A stretch of 42,595 nucleotides of DNA from Deinococci bacterium (GCA_030149325.1 JASBRS010000061.1:1-42595), one strand, 5' to 3'. Positions 7,661-17,865 are shown, counted from the stretch's first letter. The notes: generated from the sequence alone by a model not told the origin. Translations and numbers: made by a program.

Positions 7661-8410
7661 ATGGCGACACTTCATCTCCTGGGCACCGGGGCCGCGTTCT
7701 CCGATGCCGCTCGGACCACGACGATGCTGGCCGTCAGCGGACCGGCCTCCACCGTGGTGATCGATTGCGGCGGCGACGTGGTGCGCTGGCTCCTGGCCCA
7801 CGAGCTCGACCTCGACCGGATCGAAGCGCTGGTGGTGACCCACGAGCACGCCGATCACGTGTCGGGATTCCCGCTCATGATGGAACGCCTGTGGCTGGCC
7901 GGCCGACGACGGCCCCTGGACGTCTACGGCATCGCTCCCGCCGTCGAACAGGTGAGGCGCCTCCACGACGCCTTCGACACCTCCGAATGGCCCGGTTACC
8001 CCGAGGTCCGATACCACGAGGTGCCGCTCGAGGAGGGGGCGCCCGTCTTCCGCAGCGACGACTGGGAGATCACCGCCACGCCCGGTTGCCATGCCGTGCC
8101 CGTGACGGGTCTGCGCATCGTGGACCTCCACGGCGGCGGCAGTGTGGCCTACTCCGCCGACACCGAGCCGTGCTCCACCATCGAGCACCTCGCGGCCGGG
8201 GCCGACGTCCTGGTCCACGAGGCGACGGGCTCGGGCCCGGGGCACACCGGTGTGCTCGACGCCGCGCAGATCGCGTCGCGGGCGGGGGTCCGCCACCTCA
8301 GGCTGGTGCACATCGCGCCGAACGGCGACCTCGAGGGCGCCGTGATCGAAGCGCGCCGGGTGTTCGCCGACATCACCATCGGCGCCGACGGCGACATCCT
8401 GCCGTTCTAG
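7661..8410 (+). CDS. metallo-beta-lactamase-fold hydrolase (RNase Z-like group)
   Basis: 249 residues. The N-terminus ATLHLLGTGAAFSDAARTTT and the metal motif THEHADHVSGFP (HxHxDH) near residue 60 are those of the ribonuclease Z/arylsulfatase-like branch of the MBL fold. Further zinc ligands are probably the histidine in TPGCHAVPV, the Asp in AYSADTEP, and the late histidine in LVHIAPNGD. Cytosolic; the substrate could be an RNA, a phosphodiester or a small ester. It is shorter than RNase Z (about 300) and lacks an obvious exosite arm, so a true tRNase Z is unlikely. ATG 7661 has GGAGG about 8 bases upstream. It stands alone, divergent from the lipoprotein gene across a 279-base promoter region. 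Confidence 0.8.
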   Translation: MATLHLLGTGAAFSDAARTTTMLAVSGPASTVVIDCGGDVVRWLLAHELDLDRIEALVVTHEHADHVSGFPLMMERLWLAGRRRPLDVYGIAPAVEQVRRLHDAFDTSEWPGYPEVRYHEVPLEEGAPVFRSDDWEITATPGCHAVPVTGLRIVDLHGGGSVAYSADTEPCSTIEHLAAGADVLVHEATGSGPGHTGVLDAAQIASRAGVRHLRLVHIAPNGDLEGAVIEARRVFADITIGADGDILPF

Positions 8411-8495
8411 CGCGCGAGGCGCGAGCGGCCGAGCCGGGCGCTCGGTTGGAGGATCGGGACGCAGGGGACCGGAACGACGAGACCAGAACGACGAA

Positions 8496-8516
8496 AGGCG
8501 CTCCCTGCGAGCGCCT
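8496..8516. terminator. perfect 8-bp stem-loop between convergent genes
   Basis: AGGCGCTC (8496-8503) and GAGCGCCT (8509-8516) form a perfect stem with a 5-base loop. On the minus strand the stem is followed by TTTCGTCGTTC, and on the plus strand by ATAAAG. It lies between the convergent MBL-hydrolase and NUDIX genes, so a bidirectional terminator is the simplest reading. The T-tract is weak. The rest of 8411-8627 shows nothing recognisable. Confidence 0.45.
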
Positions 8517-8627
8517 ATAAAGCAATCCTACCCCGGTATGCGGTATTCGTCAAGATGTTGCGGGAGAACCGTCCCTGACGCGAACGGAACGGGTCGAAGC
8601 AGGTCCGATACGAGGCCGGCCGGCGCC

Positions 8628-9079
8628 TCAGAGGGGGGTGTCGAGCCCCTGCGCTGCGCGGAACCTGCGGTAGAGCTGCAGCGTGGCCAGGGCCGTACGC
8701 GCGGTCGACGCCAGGTCGTACGACGCCAGGGCGTCCTCGGGCGTCAGGTACGCCATCCCCTGCCCCTCGGTGAGGGTCAGGGCCTCGACGGGAACGTCGA
8801 TGCCCGCGAGGTAGAGGTGGAACTCGTCCCGATCACTCCTGAGCACCAGGAACGGGTGGTAGCGACTCGGCCGGAAGCCGATCTCCTCCTCGAGCTCGCG
8901 CAGCATCGCCGTCTCGGGATCCTCGCCGGGCTCGATGGCGCCGCCGAACAGCGACCACTTGCCGGGGCTGTTGATGGCGGGATCGTCGTCGCGGTGCTGC
9001 AGCAGCACGGTGCCGTCCGCACGCCAGAGCACCGCGCCGGCGATCCCACGCAGAGCCGCGTCGGTCGCAGCCGCAGCGC

Positions 9080-9083
<4 letters not shown>
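8628..9083 (-). CDS. NUDIX hydrolase, coupled to speA
   Basis: 151 residues with a textbook NUDIX box GAIEPGEDPETAMLREL then EEEIGF (G-x5-E-x7-REL-x-EE-x-G-F) near residues 48-70, binding Mg2+ for hydrolysis of a nucleoside-diphosphate-linked substrate. The preceding strand AVLWRADGTVLLQHRDD is typical of MutT-like members; substrate not predictable. GTG at 9083 overlaps the speA stop (GTGA, 4 bases), so the two are translationally coupled and co-regulated. This exact start gives the family N-terminus (LRGIAGAVL). Why a NUDIX enzyme should be tied to arginine decarboxylase is unclear. Confidence 0.9.
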
Positions 9084-11017
<1,934 letters not shown>

Positions 11018-11041
11018 TCCGGCCTCCAGGCGTCGACTGCC

Positions 11042-11126
11042 CCGGCGCCCAAGCCCGGGGCGGTCGGGCGCCGGTTCCGGCCGCCCCGCGACCGCCTCGC
11101 AGCGAGCGTCGAGCGCGCGTACTGTA
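11042..11126 (-). promoter_or_regulatory. speA promoter and GC-rich leader
   Basis: On the minus strand TACAGT (11126-11121) is a plausible -10 with TTCCGA 17 bases upstream (11149-11144, poor -35). Downstream the untranslated leader holds two interleaved perfect complements: 11042-11050 with 11066-11074 (9 bp) and 11056-11063 with 11081-11088 (8 bp). They cross, so they are either alternatives or a pseudoknot. High GC makes chance pairing likely; support is weak. Confidence 0.35.
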
Positions 11127-11218
11127 GCACGTCGGCGGCGGCCTCGGAAGTCGTGTCGACACGCCGCGCGGGCACCGCCCGGCGCGCTCCGGGCCGGGCG
11201 CGGCCGACGTCGGTCTGC

Positions 11219-11327
11219 TAGCATCGGAGGCCTGGAGGCCGCTCCTCCCCGACGCCCACGGGGTCGGGCCACGGAGCGGTCGCCCCGTCGGCCCGACCCA
11301 CGCCACGCCCCGACCGGGGAGGAGAGC
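11219..11327 (+). promoter_or_regulatory. aguA promoter and foldable 5' leader with alternative SD pairing
   Basis: TAGCAT (11219-11224) is a possible -10, without a clear -35. The following ~95-base leader has CTCCTCCCCG (11242-11251), a perfect 10-base complement of CGGGGAGGAG (11315-11324), which contains the aguA ribosome binding site. The CCTCC inside the same segment can instead pair with GGAGG at 11234-11238. Between them GGGTCGGGCC (11261-11270) and GGCCCGACCC (11290-11299) form a perfect 10-bp stem. This layout could switch translation of aguA. No known riboswitch class was recognised. Confidence 0.45.
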
Positions 11328-12395
11328 ATGTCCACGACCGCCGATCCCACCCCCGCCGACCTCGGCTTCGCCATGCCCCCCGAGTGGGCGCCGCACGCCG
11401 CGACCTGGACCAGTTGGCCCTTCGACGACGTGCTCTGGGAGGGGGAGCTGGAGGGCGTCCGTCGCGACATGACGGGGCTCGTCGCCAAGGTGGCGCGCTT
11501 CGAGCCGGTGATCGTCAACGTGCGCGACGACGAGGCGGAGGCCGACGCCAGGCGCCGTCTGACCGACGTCGGCGCGCCGCTGCACCGCATCGCCTTCCAT
11601 CGCGTCCCGCTCAACGACGCCTGGTTCCGCGACAACGGTCCGATCTTCGTGACCGACGCCGACGGCCGCGTGGCCCTCACCGACTGGCGCTTCAACGCCT
11701 GGGGCGGCAAGTACGCACCCTGGGACGACGACGATCGCGCCCCGCGTGCGGTGGCCGAGCGCCTGGGCATGCGGCGCTTCGAGGTCCCCTACGTGATGGA
11801 GGGGGGCTCGCTGGAGGTGAACGGCGAGGGCGTGTGCCTGACCACGGGCTCGTGCCTGCTGTCCCCCGAGCGCAATCCCGGCCTCGGGAAGGCGGCGCTG
11901 GAAGCGCTTCTGCGCGACCACCTGGGCGTGCGCCAGGTGGTGTGGCTGGAGGGCTCGCTGGAGGGCGACCACACCGACGGCCACATCGACACCCTGGTGC
12001 GCTTCACCGACGACCGCACCGTGGTGTGCGCCTTCGAGCCCGACCCGAACGACGCCAACCACGCGCCCACGCGCCGCAACCTCGAGATCCTGCGTGCGCT
12101 CCGCACCGCCGACGGCAGGCCCTACCGGGTGGTGCCGTTGCCGCTGCCGCGGCGACGCCGGGAGCACGCCGGCACGCGCCTGCCCCCCAGCTACGCCAAC
12201 TTCTACATCGGCAACGGCTTCGTGGTGGTGCCCCTCTATGATGACGACAACGACGCGGACGCCCTGGCGACGCTGTCGCCGCTGTTCCCCGGGCGCGAGG
12301 TGCTTGGCTCGAGCGCCGCGTACCTCGTGACCGGCGGCGGGGCGTTCCACTGCGTCACGCAGCAGCAGCCGGCCGGCGAGGTCGCCGAGCCGTGA
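11328..12395 (+). CDS. aguA: agmatine deiminase
   Basis: 355 residues of the peptidylarginine-deiminase-like (PPAD) family. It hydrolyses agmatine to N-carbamoylputrescine plus ammonia. Visible: MPPEWAPHAATWTSWP near the start, the substrate loop DAWFRDNGPIFV, EGGSLEVNGEG, the catalytic histidine/aspartate segment EGDHTDGHIDTLVRF, and the nucleophilic Cys342 in GGGAFHCVTQQQP near the C-terminus. ATG 11328 has GGGGAGGAG immediately upstream. It is followed after 25 bases by aguB and is divergent from speA, so the three genes make a complete arginine-to-putrescine route. The long leader suggests post-transcriptional control. Confidence 0.96.
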   Translation: MSTTADPTPADLGFAMPPEWAPHAATWTSWPFDDVLWEGELEGVRRDMTGLVAKVARFEPVIVNVRDDEAEADARRRLTDVGAPLHRIAFHRVPLNDAWFRDNGPIFVTDADGRVALTDWRFNAWGGKYAPWDDDDRAPRAVAERLGMRRFEVPYVMEGGSLEVNGEGVCLTTGSCLLSPERNPGLGKAALEALLRDHLGVRQVVWLEGSLEGDHTDGHIDTLVRFTDDRTVVCAFEPDPNDANHAPTRRNLEILRALRTADGRPYRVVPLPLPRRRREHAGTRLPPSYANFYIGNGFVVVPLYDDDNDADALATLSPLFPGREVLGSSAAYLVTGGGAFHCVTQQQPAGEVAEP

Positions 12396-12420
12396 TCCGG
12401 CCGGCCGAGCGGAGGCGAGC

Positions 12421-13299
12421 ATGACCGAACCCACGGGGACGACGGTGCGGCTGGCGGTGGTCCAGATGGCCTGCAGCGACCGTCCGGGCGACAACCTGGA
12501 CAAGGCCGAAGGCTTCGTGCGCCGGGCGGCGCAGGCCGGCGCCGACGTGGTGCTGCTGCAGGAGCTGTTCGAGAACCTCTACTTCCCTCAGCTCGAGCGC
12601 GAGGAGCTGTTCGAGCTCGCCCACCCCGCCGACGACCATCCCTTCCTCGAGCGCTTCGCGGGGCTGGCGCGGGAGCTGGGGGTGGTGCTGCCGGTGTCGT
12701 TCTTCGAGCGTGCCGGGCAGGCCTACTTCAACAGCCTGGCGATGATCGACGCCGACGGCACCCGGCTCGGCGTCTACCGCAAGAGCCACATCCCGGACGG
12801 TCCGGGCTACGAGGAGAAGTTCTACTTCAACCCGGGCGACAGCGGCTTCAAGACCTGGCGCACGCGCGCCGGCGCCATCGGCGTGGGGGTGTGCTGGGAC
12901 CAGTGGTTCCCCGAGGCGGCGCGGGCGATGGCGCTGCAGGGTGCCGACCTGCTGCTCTACCCCACGGCCATCGGTTCGGAACCGGACGAGGTCGGTGGCC
13001 TCGACACGCAGCCGCTGTGGCGCCGCGCCATGCTGGGCCACGCCGTGTGCAACGCCACCTACCTGGCGGCGGCGAACCGCGTCGGGCGGGAGGGGGACGC
13101 GAACTTCTACGGCAGCTCCTTCATCAGCGACTACCGCGGCGAGCTGCTGGCCGAAGCCGATCGGGAGAGCGAGACGGTGCTGTACGCCGACCTCGATCTG
13201 GCGGCGGCACGCCGTCACCGGGCGGGGTTCGGCTTCTTCCGCGACCGCCGCCCCGAGCTGTACGGAGCCCTGCTCACCCTCGACGGACGCGAGCCCTGA
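12421..13299 (+). CDS. aguB: N-carbamoylputrescine amidase
   Basis: 292 residues of the nitrilase/CN-hydrolase superfamily. The catalytic triad is visible: Glu48 in LLQELFEN, Lys121 in YRKSHIPDGPGY and Cys158 in GVGVCWDQWFPE. The ENLYFPQ and KFYFNPGD segments are characteristic of AguB rather than of other nitrilases. It converts N-carbamoylputrescine to putrescine, CO2 and ammonia in the cytosol. ATG 12421 follows aguA by 25 bases with GGAGG upstream; the two form an operon. The C-terminal 18 codons plus the stop are duplicated just downstream, leaving this gene intact. Confidence 0.96.
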   Translation: MTEPTGTTVRLAVVQMACSDRPGDNLDKAEGFVRRAAQAGADVVLLQELFENLYFPQLEREELFELAHPADDHPFLERFAGLARELGVVLPVSFFERAGQAYFNSLAMIDADGTRLGVYRKSHIPDGPGYEEKFYFNPGDSGFKTWRTRAGAIGVGVCWDQWFPEAARAMALQGADLLLYPTAIGSEPDEVGGLDTQPLWRRAMLGHAVCNATYLAAANRVGREGDANFYGSSFISDYRGELLAEADRESETVLYADLDLAAARRHRAGFGFFRDRRPELYGALLTLDGREP

Positions 13300-13375
13300 C
13301 GCGAGGCGGTCGCCACCGCCGTCCCGAGCTGTACGGAGCCCTGCTCACCCTCGACGGACGCGAGCCCTAGCGCGA
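13244..13375 (+). repeat. 61-bp tandem duplication of the aguB 3' end
   Basis: Bases 13244-13304 recur at 13315-13375 with a 71-base offset and only three mismatches. One mismatch is in the coding part, and two turn the TGA stop into TAG. The second copy carries the last 16 or so aguB codons without a start, so it is untranslated debris. It marks a recent small segmental duplication. Confidence 0.9.
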
Positions 13376-13393
13376 ACCGATCGCCCCGGCGCC

Positions 13394-15259
13394 TCAGACC
13401 TCGACGACCGCGACGCCGTCGGGCGGCTCCGTGCCGCGGTAGAGCGCTTCGATGACCCCGGCGTAGGCCTCCAGCACGGTGTGGCGCCGGACGCTGAGCT
13501 TCGGGGTCACCGCCCCGCTCTCCATGGTGAGCTCGTCGAGCACCAGCGCGAAGCGCTTGACGCTCGACCACGGGGGCATGTCGCCGTTGGCGGCGGCCAC
13601 CAGGTCGCGGTAGCGCCCCTGCACGGCGGGTTGGGTCAGCGCCCAGGCTTCCGGTTCGCGTCCGAGCAGCTCGGCGAGGGCCGGGCGGGCCACGAAGAGC
13701 AGCGCGGCACAGTACTTCTCCCCTTCGCCGATCACCAGCGCGGTGTCGACGAGGGGGCTGGCCTCGAGCTGCTGTTCGAGCGGCTGCGGCATGACGTACT
13801 TGCCGGTCGACAGCTTGAACAGGTGCTTGATCCGCCCGGTGATGCGGAGGAAACCGTCGTCGTCGAGCTCGCCCAGGTCCCCGGTGTGGAACCAGCCGTC
13901 GTCGTCGATGACCTCGGCCGTGAGGTCGTCGCGGCGGTAGTACCCGGTCATGACGTGGGGGCCTCGGGTGAGCACCTCACCGTCGGCGGCCACGGCCACC
14001 TCGACGCCGGCGAGCGCCGGACCGACCGTTCCCGGGCGGTTGTCCTCGGGGCGGTTGTACGCCACCACGGGGCTGGTCTCGGTGAGCCCGTAGCCCTGGA
14101 GCACGTCGATACCGGCGGCCTTGAGGACCCGCACCAGCTCGCCGCGCAGGGCCGCCCCACCGACGATGACGGTGCGCAGCCGCCCGCCCAGCGCCTCGCG
14201 CCAGCGGGCGTACACCAGGCGATCGGCCAGGCGGTGTGCGACGGCGGCGGCACCGGTGGGGGGATGCTGCAGGTCGTAGGCGCGGGCGAGCCCCAGGGCC
14301 CAGGCGAACAGCCGCGCCTTGACGCCGGTCAGCGCCAGCCCCGCGGCCTGGATGCGCTCGTACGCCTTCTCCAGCACCCGCGGCACCGACGCGAAGAAGG
14401 TGGGGTGCAAGGCCCGCAGGTCCTCGCCGACGCGCGACGGGTCGCTGAAGTACACGCTCGAGCCGTACCACATCACGCCGTACTGCAGGGTGCGCGCGAA
14501 GATGTGGGTGAGTGGCAGGAACGACAGCACGATCTCGTCGGGGCCGGTGCGGTAGGTGCTCAGCGCGGTGAAGGCCGCGATGACGTTGGAGCTGAGGTTC
14601 TGGTGGGTGAGGACGACGCCCTTGGGCAGGCCGGTGGTACCGGAGGTGTAGATGAGGGTGGCGACGTCGTCGGCGCCGACCGCCCGCTTCATCTCGGCGG
14701 CCGCTTCGGGGGACGCCTCGAGCGCGCGCGCGCCCGCCTCCTCCAGCGCCTGGTAGGTGGTGCCGCGGACCCGGCCGGGGAGGTCGGCCGCGGCGGCTTC
14801 GCCCTGCCACAGCGCCACCAGCTCGACCGCCTCGGCATCGTGCAGGACGTCGCGCAGGCCGTCGAGCAGGGCCGGTTCCGAGACCAGCAGGGCACGGGAG
14901 CCCGACTCGCTCAGGATGTGACGGATGGCCGTTTCGGCGTGCGTGAGGTAGATCGGGACCGTGACCAAACCGGCGATCAGGCAGGCCATGTCGCCCACCA
15001 CGAACGACACGTCGCTGTGCACGAAGAACGCGACGCGGTCGCCGCGCTCGAGGCCCGCCGCACGCAGCCCCAGCGCCATACGCTCGGCCTGGCGCAGGAA
15101 GTCCTCGTTGGACGTCGACCGCCAGCCGTCCTCGACGCGCTGGTTCAGTGCGCAGGGGTTGGGGCGCGTTTCGACGGCCTCGTCGAGGAGCTCGGGGAGG
15201 GTGCGGCCCAGCACCACCCGCCCGGAATCCGGCGGCGACTTGACGATGCGTAGGGCCAT
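13394..15259 (-). CDS. long-chain acyl-CoA synthetase (AMP-forming)
   Basis: 621 residues, in the size range of the FAA1/FadD15-like (COG1022) ligases. The ATP loop IYTSGTTGLPKG lies near residue 200, then PLTHIFARTLQ (L motif region), GYGLTETSPVV, WFHTGDLGELDDDGFL, and the hinge and C-terminal TGRIKHLFKLSTGKYVMP. It activates fatty acids to acyl-CoA at the membrane for beta-oxidation or lipid remodelling. ATG 15259 has GAGGAG 8 bases upstream. Its 3' end converges on the aguB duplication with an 18-base gap. Chain-length preference cannot be read. Confidence 0.93.
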   Translation of the reverse strand: MALRIVKSPPDSGRVVLGRTLPELLDEAVETRPNPCALNQRVEDGWRSTSNEDFLRQAERMALGLRAAGLERGDRVAFFVHSDVSFVVGDMACLIAGLVTVPIYLTHAETAIRHILSESGSRALLVSEPALLDGLRDVLHDAEAVELVALWQGEAAAADLPGRVRGTTYQALEEAGARALEASPEAAAEMKRAVGADDVATLIYTSGTTGLPKGVVLTHQNLSSNVIAAFTALSTYRTGPDEIVLSFLPLTHIFARTLQYGVMWYGSSVYFSDPSRVGEDLRALHPTFFASVPRVLEKAYERIQAAGLALTGVKARLFAWALGLARAYDLQHPPTGAAAVAHRLADRLVYARWREALGGRLRTVIVGGAALRGELVRVLKAAGIDVLQGYGLTETSPVVAYNRPEDNRPGTVGPALAGVEVAVAADGEVLTRGPHVMTGYYRRDDLTAEVIDDDGWFHTGDLGELDDDGFLRITGRIKHLFKLSTGKYVMPQPLEQQLEASPLVDTALVIGEGEKYCAALLFVARPALAELLGREPEAWALTQPAVQGRYRDLVAAANGDMPPWSSVKRFALVLDELTMESGAVTPKLSVRRHTVLEAYAGVIEALYRGTEPPDGVAVVEV

Positions 15260-15545
15260 GCCGTTCGCTCCTCGCGTGGCGGGACTCGGCGGGTGCGGCG
15301 CGATGGGGGCGGTCGCGGACGGGCCGGACCCGTCCGTTCCCCCGCCGGCGAAACCTTGTACCGAGTCCAAACTAGCACGGTCCCCGGGCCCTCGCCGGCG
15401 CTGTGTACCCGTCGCGGTACCCCGCCCCTCGCGGCGTCCAGCCATGGCTCCATGCTAGCGACGGTCCGTTCGCGGCGCGGCGACGCTCGTACCGTGACCT
15501 CGAGCCCGGGCCAGACCGCCGACATCGCACGGTGGAGGCGTACGG

Positions 15546-15580
15546 TACGATCCCATCGCATGGGAGGGGAACCGACATGA
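15546..15580 (+). promoter_or_regulatory. rmlA promoter with a possible leaderless 6-codon upstream ORF
   Basis: TACGAT (15546-15551) is a fair -10. Eight bases later an ATG (15560) opens a 6-codon frame encoding MGGEPT, whose TGA (15578-15580) overlaps the ATG of the transferase gene as ATGA. The same stretch contains GGAGGGG, which serves as ribosome site for the main gene. The mini-ORF may be chance. The -10 and SD are reasonable. Confidence 0.4.
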
Positions 15581-16650
15581 AGGGACTCATCCTCGCCGCC
15601 GGCCTGGGGACACGCCTGCGGCCGATCACCAGCCTCCGGCCGAAGCCCACCATCAGCGTCGCCAACAAGCCGCTGATCCACTACGCGGTCGACGATCTGG
15701 TCGAAGCGGGCGTCACCGACATCGGGGTGGTCGTCAGCTACCTGACGATCGAGAGCATCAAGGAGACGCTGGCGGGCTACCGCGGCGCGAGCTTCACCTA
15801 CCTGCTCCAGAACCCGCCCCGGGGGCTCGCCCACGCCGTCAAGGTGTCGCGCGAGTTCCTCGGCGACGATCCGTTCGTCATGCTCCTCTCGGACAACCTC
15901 TTCGAGCACGGCATCACCAGCTTCGTGAAGGCGTTCGAGCCGGAGCGCGGCATGAACGCGGTGTGCGCGCTGGTCCCGGTCCCGCGCGAGGATGCGCGCT
16001 CGCTCGGCGTCGCGGTGGTCGAGGGCGGCCGCATCACGCGGCTGGTGGAGAAGCCCGAGGACCCGCCGAGCACCCTGGCGGTGGCGGGCGTGTACGTCTT
16101 CGATGCCACCATCCACGCCATGATCGAGGACCTCGAGCCCGGCGCCAAGGGCGAGTACCAGATCACCGACGCCATCCAGATGCTCATCACCCGCGGGCAC
16201 ACCGTCGTTCCGGTGCAGGTCGAGGGGTGGTGGAAGGACACCGGCAAGCCCGAGGACATCCTCGACGCCAACCGCCTGCAGCTCATGCAGCTCCGCAGCG
16301 CCGTCCGCGGCGAGGTGACCGACAGCAACCTGGTCGGTGAGGTGGTGGTCGAGGAGGGCGCGGTGGTGCGCAACACCACCATCTTCGGACCGGCCATCGT
16401 GGGGCGCGGAGCGCAGGTCGAGAACGCCTACGTCGGACCCTTCACCTCGATCGGCGACGACGTGGTGCTGGTGAACGCCGAGCTGGAGTTCGCGGTGGTG
16501 GGCGCCCGCACCCGTATCCGCGGCGTGGGGCCGCGCATCCAGGGCAGCCTGATCGGGGAGGACGTCCACCTCGAGGGCCACCGCGGCCGCCCCAGCAGCC
16601 ACCGCCTGGTGGTGGGGGACGAGAGCCGCATCCTGTTGCAGGAGTCCTGA
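15577..16650 (+). CDS. glucose-1-phosphate thymidylyltransferase, long form (RmlA-like)
   Basis: 357 residues. The N-terminal nucleotidyltransferase domain (about 1-235) starts MKGLILAAGLGTRLRPITS, then KPTISVANKPLIHY (sugar-phosphate-binding), LLSDNLFEHG with the metal-binding Asp, VVEKPEDPPS, and WWKDTGKPEDIL. Residues about 250-350 form a left-handed beta-helix of hexapeptide repeats (VVRNTTIFGPAIVGRGAQVE). This long form makes dTDP-glucose, or another NDP-sugar, for cell-surface polysaccharides. ATG 15577 has GGAGGGG 7 bases upstream. No other sugar-pathway genes are adjacent. UTP or GTP as nucleotide is not excluded. Confidence 0.88.
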   Translation: MKGLILAAGLGTRLRPITSLRPKPTISVANKPLIHYAVDDLVEAGVTDIGVVVSYLTIESIKETLAGYRGASFTYLLQNPPRGLAHAVKVSREFLGDDPFVMLLSDNLFEHGITSFVKAFEPERGMNAVCALVPVPREDARSLGVAVVEGGRITRLVEKPEDPPSTLAVAGVYVFDATIHAMIEDLEPGAKGEYQITDAIQMLITRGHTVVPVQVEGWWKDTGKPEDILDANRLQLMQLRSAVRGEVTDSNLVGEVVVEEGAVVRNTTIFGPAIVGRGAQVENAYVGPFTSIGDDVVLVNAELEFAVVGARTRIRGVGPRIQGSLIGEDVHLEGHRGRPSSHRLVVGDESRILLQES

Positions 16651-16653
16651 ACC

Positions 16654-17133
16654 TCAGCCGCCCGACGCCGTCAGCCGGACGTCGAAGAGGAACGTCTCGG
16701 GAGGATGGATCTTCACGCGCGCGAAGTCCGGGTGTGCCGGGTTGAGCAGCAGGCTGTGCTCGTAGGGAACCACGGCGCTGGGAACGCGCAGCGCCAGGCT
16801 GGCGCCCTGCCGGAGCCACTGGGTGCCGATGGGGGCCGAGACCTGCGTCGAAGCAGGGTCGTTCCAGCCCGGCGGCAGCGCCTCGGTCGGCAGGTCGAGG
16901 GTGGAGGCGCGCGGGAGCTCGACGCGCACCAGGCGGTAGGCCTCGGCCAGCAACTGCGGCCTCAGGGCGTGAACCAGGACCTCGAGCGTGGCGATGGCGA
17001 CGCCCTCGCCCAGGTACACCGCTCGCACCCCCGGCAGGTTCCAGCGACCACCGACGCGGCGCGCCCCCTCGCCGTCGAAGGCGGTGGCCACGTGGCGGGC
17101 CTTGGTGATGCGGAAGCCGGTGAGGGTCGCCAC
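16654..17133 (-). CDS. RES-domain toxin of a type II toxin-antitoxin pair
   Basis: 159 residues. The RES signature GGRWNLPGVRAVYLGEG followed by ATLEVLVH (residues about 28-55) is intact: the Arg, Tyr and Glu expected at the NAD-binding site are all present, followed by a PPGWNDP and PSAVVPYEHSLLLNPAHPDF segment typical of the family. RES toxins degrade or phosphorolyse NAD+, or ADP-ribosylate targets. GTG 17133 begins 11 bases after the antitoxin stop, antitoxin first, as usual. Its end converges with rmlA (3-base gap). No sign of truncation, so the pair looks functional. Confidence 0.9.
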   Translation of the reverse strand: MATLTGFRITKARHVATAFDGEGARRVGGRWNLPGVRAVYLGEGVAIATLEVLVHALRPQLLAEAYRLVRVELPRASTLDLPTEALPPGWNDPASTQVSAPIGTQWLRQGASLALRVPSAVVPYEHSLLLNPAHPDFARVKIHPPETFLFDVRLTASGG

Positions 17134-17144
17134 CCGACGACGCC

Positions 17145-17618
17145 CTAGCCGAACACGCCGTGCTCGAGCCGGACCAGCACGTCCTCGGCAGCGCGAGCCC
17201 CGGGAGCATCCCGGGCAGCCTCGAGCGGCGAGCGGCCGCCGAGCGCGGGCAGCGGCGTGCCGAGCCAGCCGGCGGCGGCGTCGGGACCCTCCAGCACCTC
17301 GACCGCGCTGGCGTAGAGCTGCAGGTAGCGCCACAGGCGGTCGGACTCGGCGGGCTCGAAGCGCCCGGCCCGGCGGCGGCGGTAGAGGGTGCTGGGGCTG
17401 AGCCGCAACAGCGCGCCGAAGTCCTCGCGCGTGAGGCCGAGCTTGGCCGCAAGCTCCTCGAAGACCCGGAAGGGCAAGCCGCGCTCGACCCGCCGGCTGA
17501 GCGTGGTGGGGCGGACGTCCTTGCTCCGGAGCAGCGCCGCGACCACGCGCTGGGCCACACCGACGGGCGCCCCGGGGAGGTCCTCGTTCGGTTGCGGCGT
17601 CCAACTGGCGAGCGCCAT
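17145..17618 (-). CDS. Xre/MbcA/ParS-type antitoxin (DUF2384)
   Basis: 157 residues. The N-terminal half has a helix-turn-helix-like stretch, including LGLTREDFGALLRLSPSTLY. The C-terminal half has the toxin-binding domain hallmark DRLWRYLQLYASAVEVLEG, then AAAGWLGTPLPALGGRSPLEA, matching the antitoxin partner of RES toxins. It neutralises the RES enzyme and probably represses the shared promoter. ATG 17618 has GGAGG 9 bases upstream and a possible -10 TACCAT on the minus strand (17654-17649). The imperfect dyad GCCTGACAGTCGGC at 17659-17672 could be its operator. Confidence 0.9.
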   Translation of the reverse strand: MALASWTPQPNEDLPGAPVGVAQRVVAALLRSKDVRPTTLSRRVERGLPFRVFEELAAKLGLTREDFGALLRLSPSTLYRRRRAGRFEPAESDRLWRYLQLYASAVEVLEGPDAAAGWLGTPLPALGGRSPLEAARDAPGARAAEDVLVRLEHGVFG

Positions 17619-17865
17619 GCGGCCCGCCTCCTTCCATCTCGTCCTCCCATGGTAGCAGCCTGACAGTCGGCCTGGGCCCGCGCGGGCGCCTTCGAGGGCC
17701 CGATCGGTCCCGCCGGGCCCCCGCGCGGGCCGGACCGTCCGCTTCTCGTGCTCATTGTCACTCTATTTCCTAACGTTTGGCCACTTTCCTTTGTACGCTG
17801 TGCACGATTCCCCCGCCTTCACAGCATTCTGTCTTTCCACACGTTGACTCCGTGCAACTCCTTGC

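Noticed and set aside
7382-8311. Minus-strand open frame extending the lipoprotein upstream over the MBL gene
   Set aside because: It is opposite a clear hydrolase gene, has low-complexity Arg/Gly/His content, and the signal peptide with its ribosome site fixes the lipoprotein start at 7381.
7661-8410. tRNase Z
   Set aside because: Too short and without a recognisable exosite arm; only the general RNase Z-like MBL fold is supported.
11018-11770. Long N-terminal extension of SpeA
   Set aside because: The extension runs antisense through the start of aguA and is unlike protein; GGAGG plus TTG at 11017 gives the normal SpeA length.
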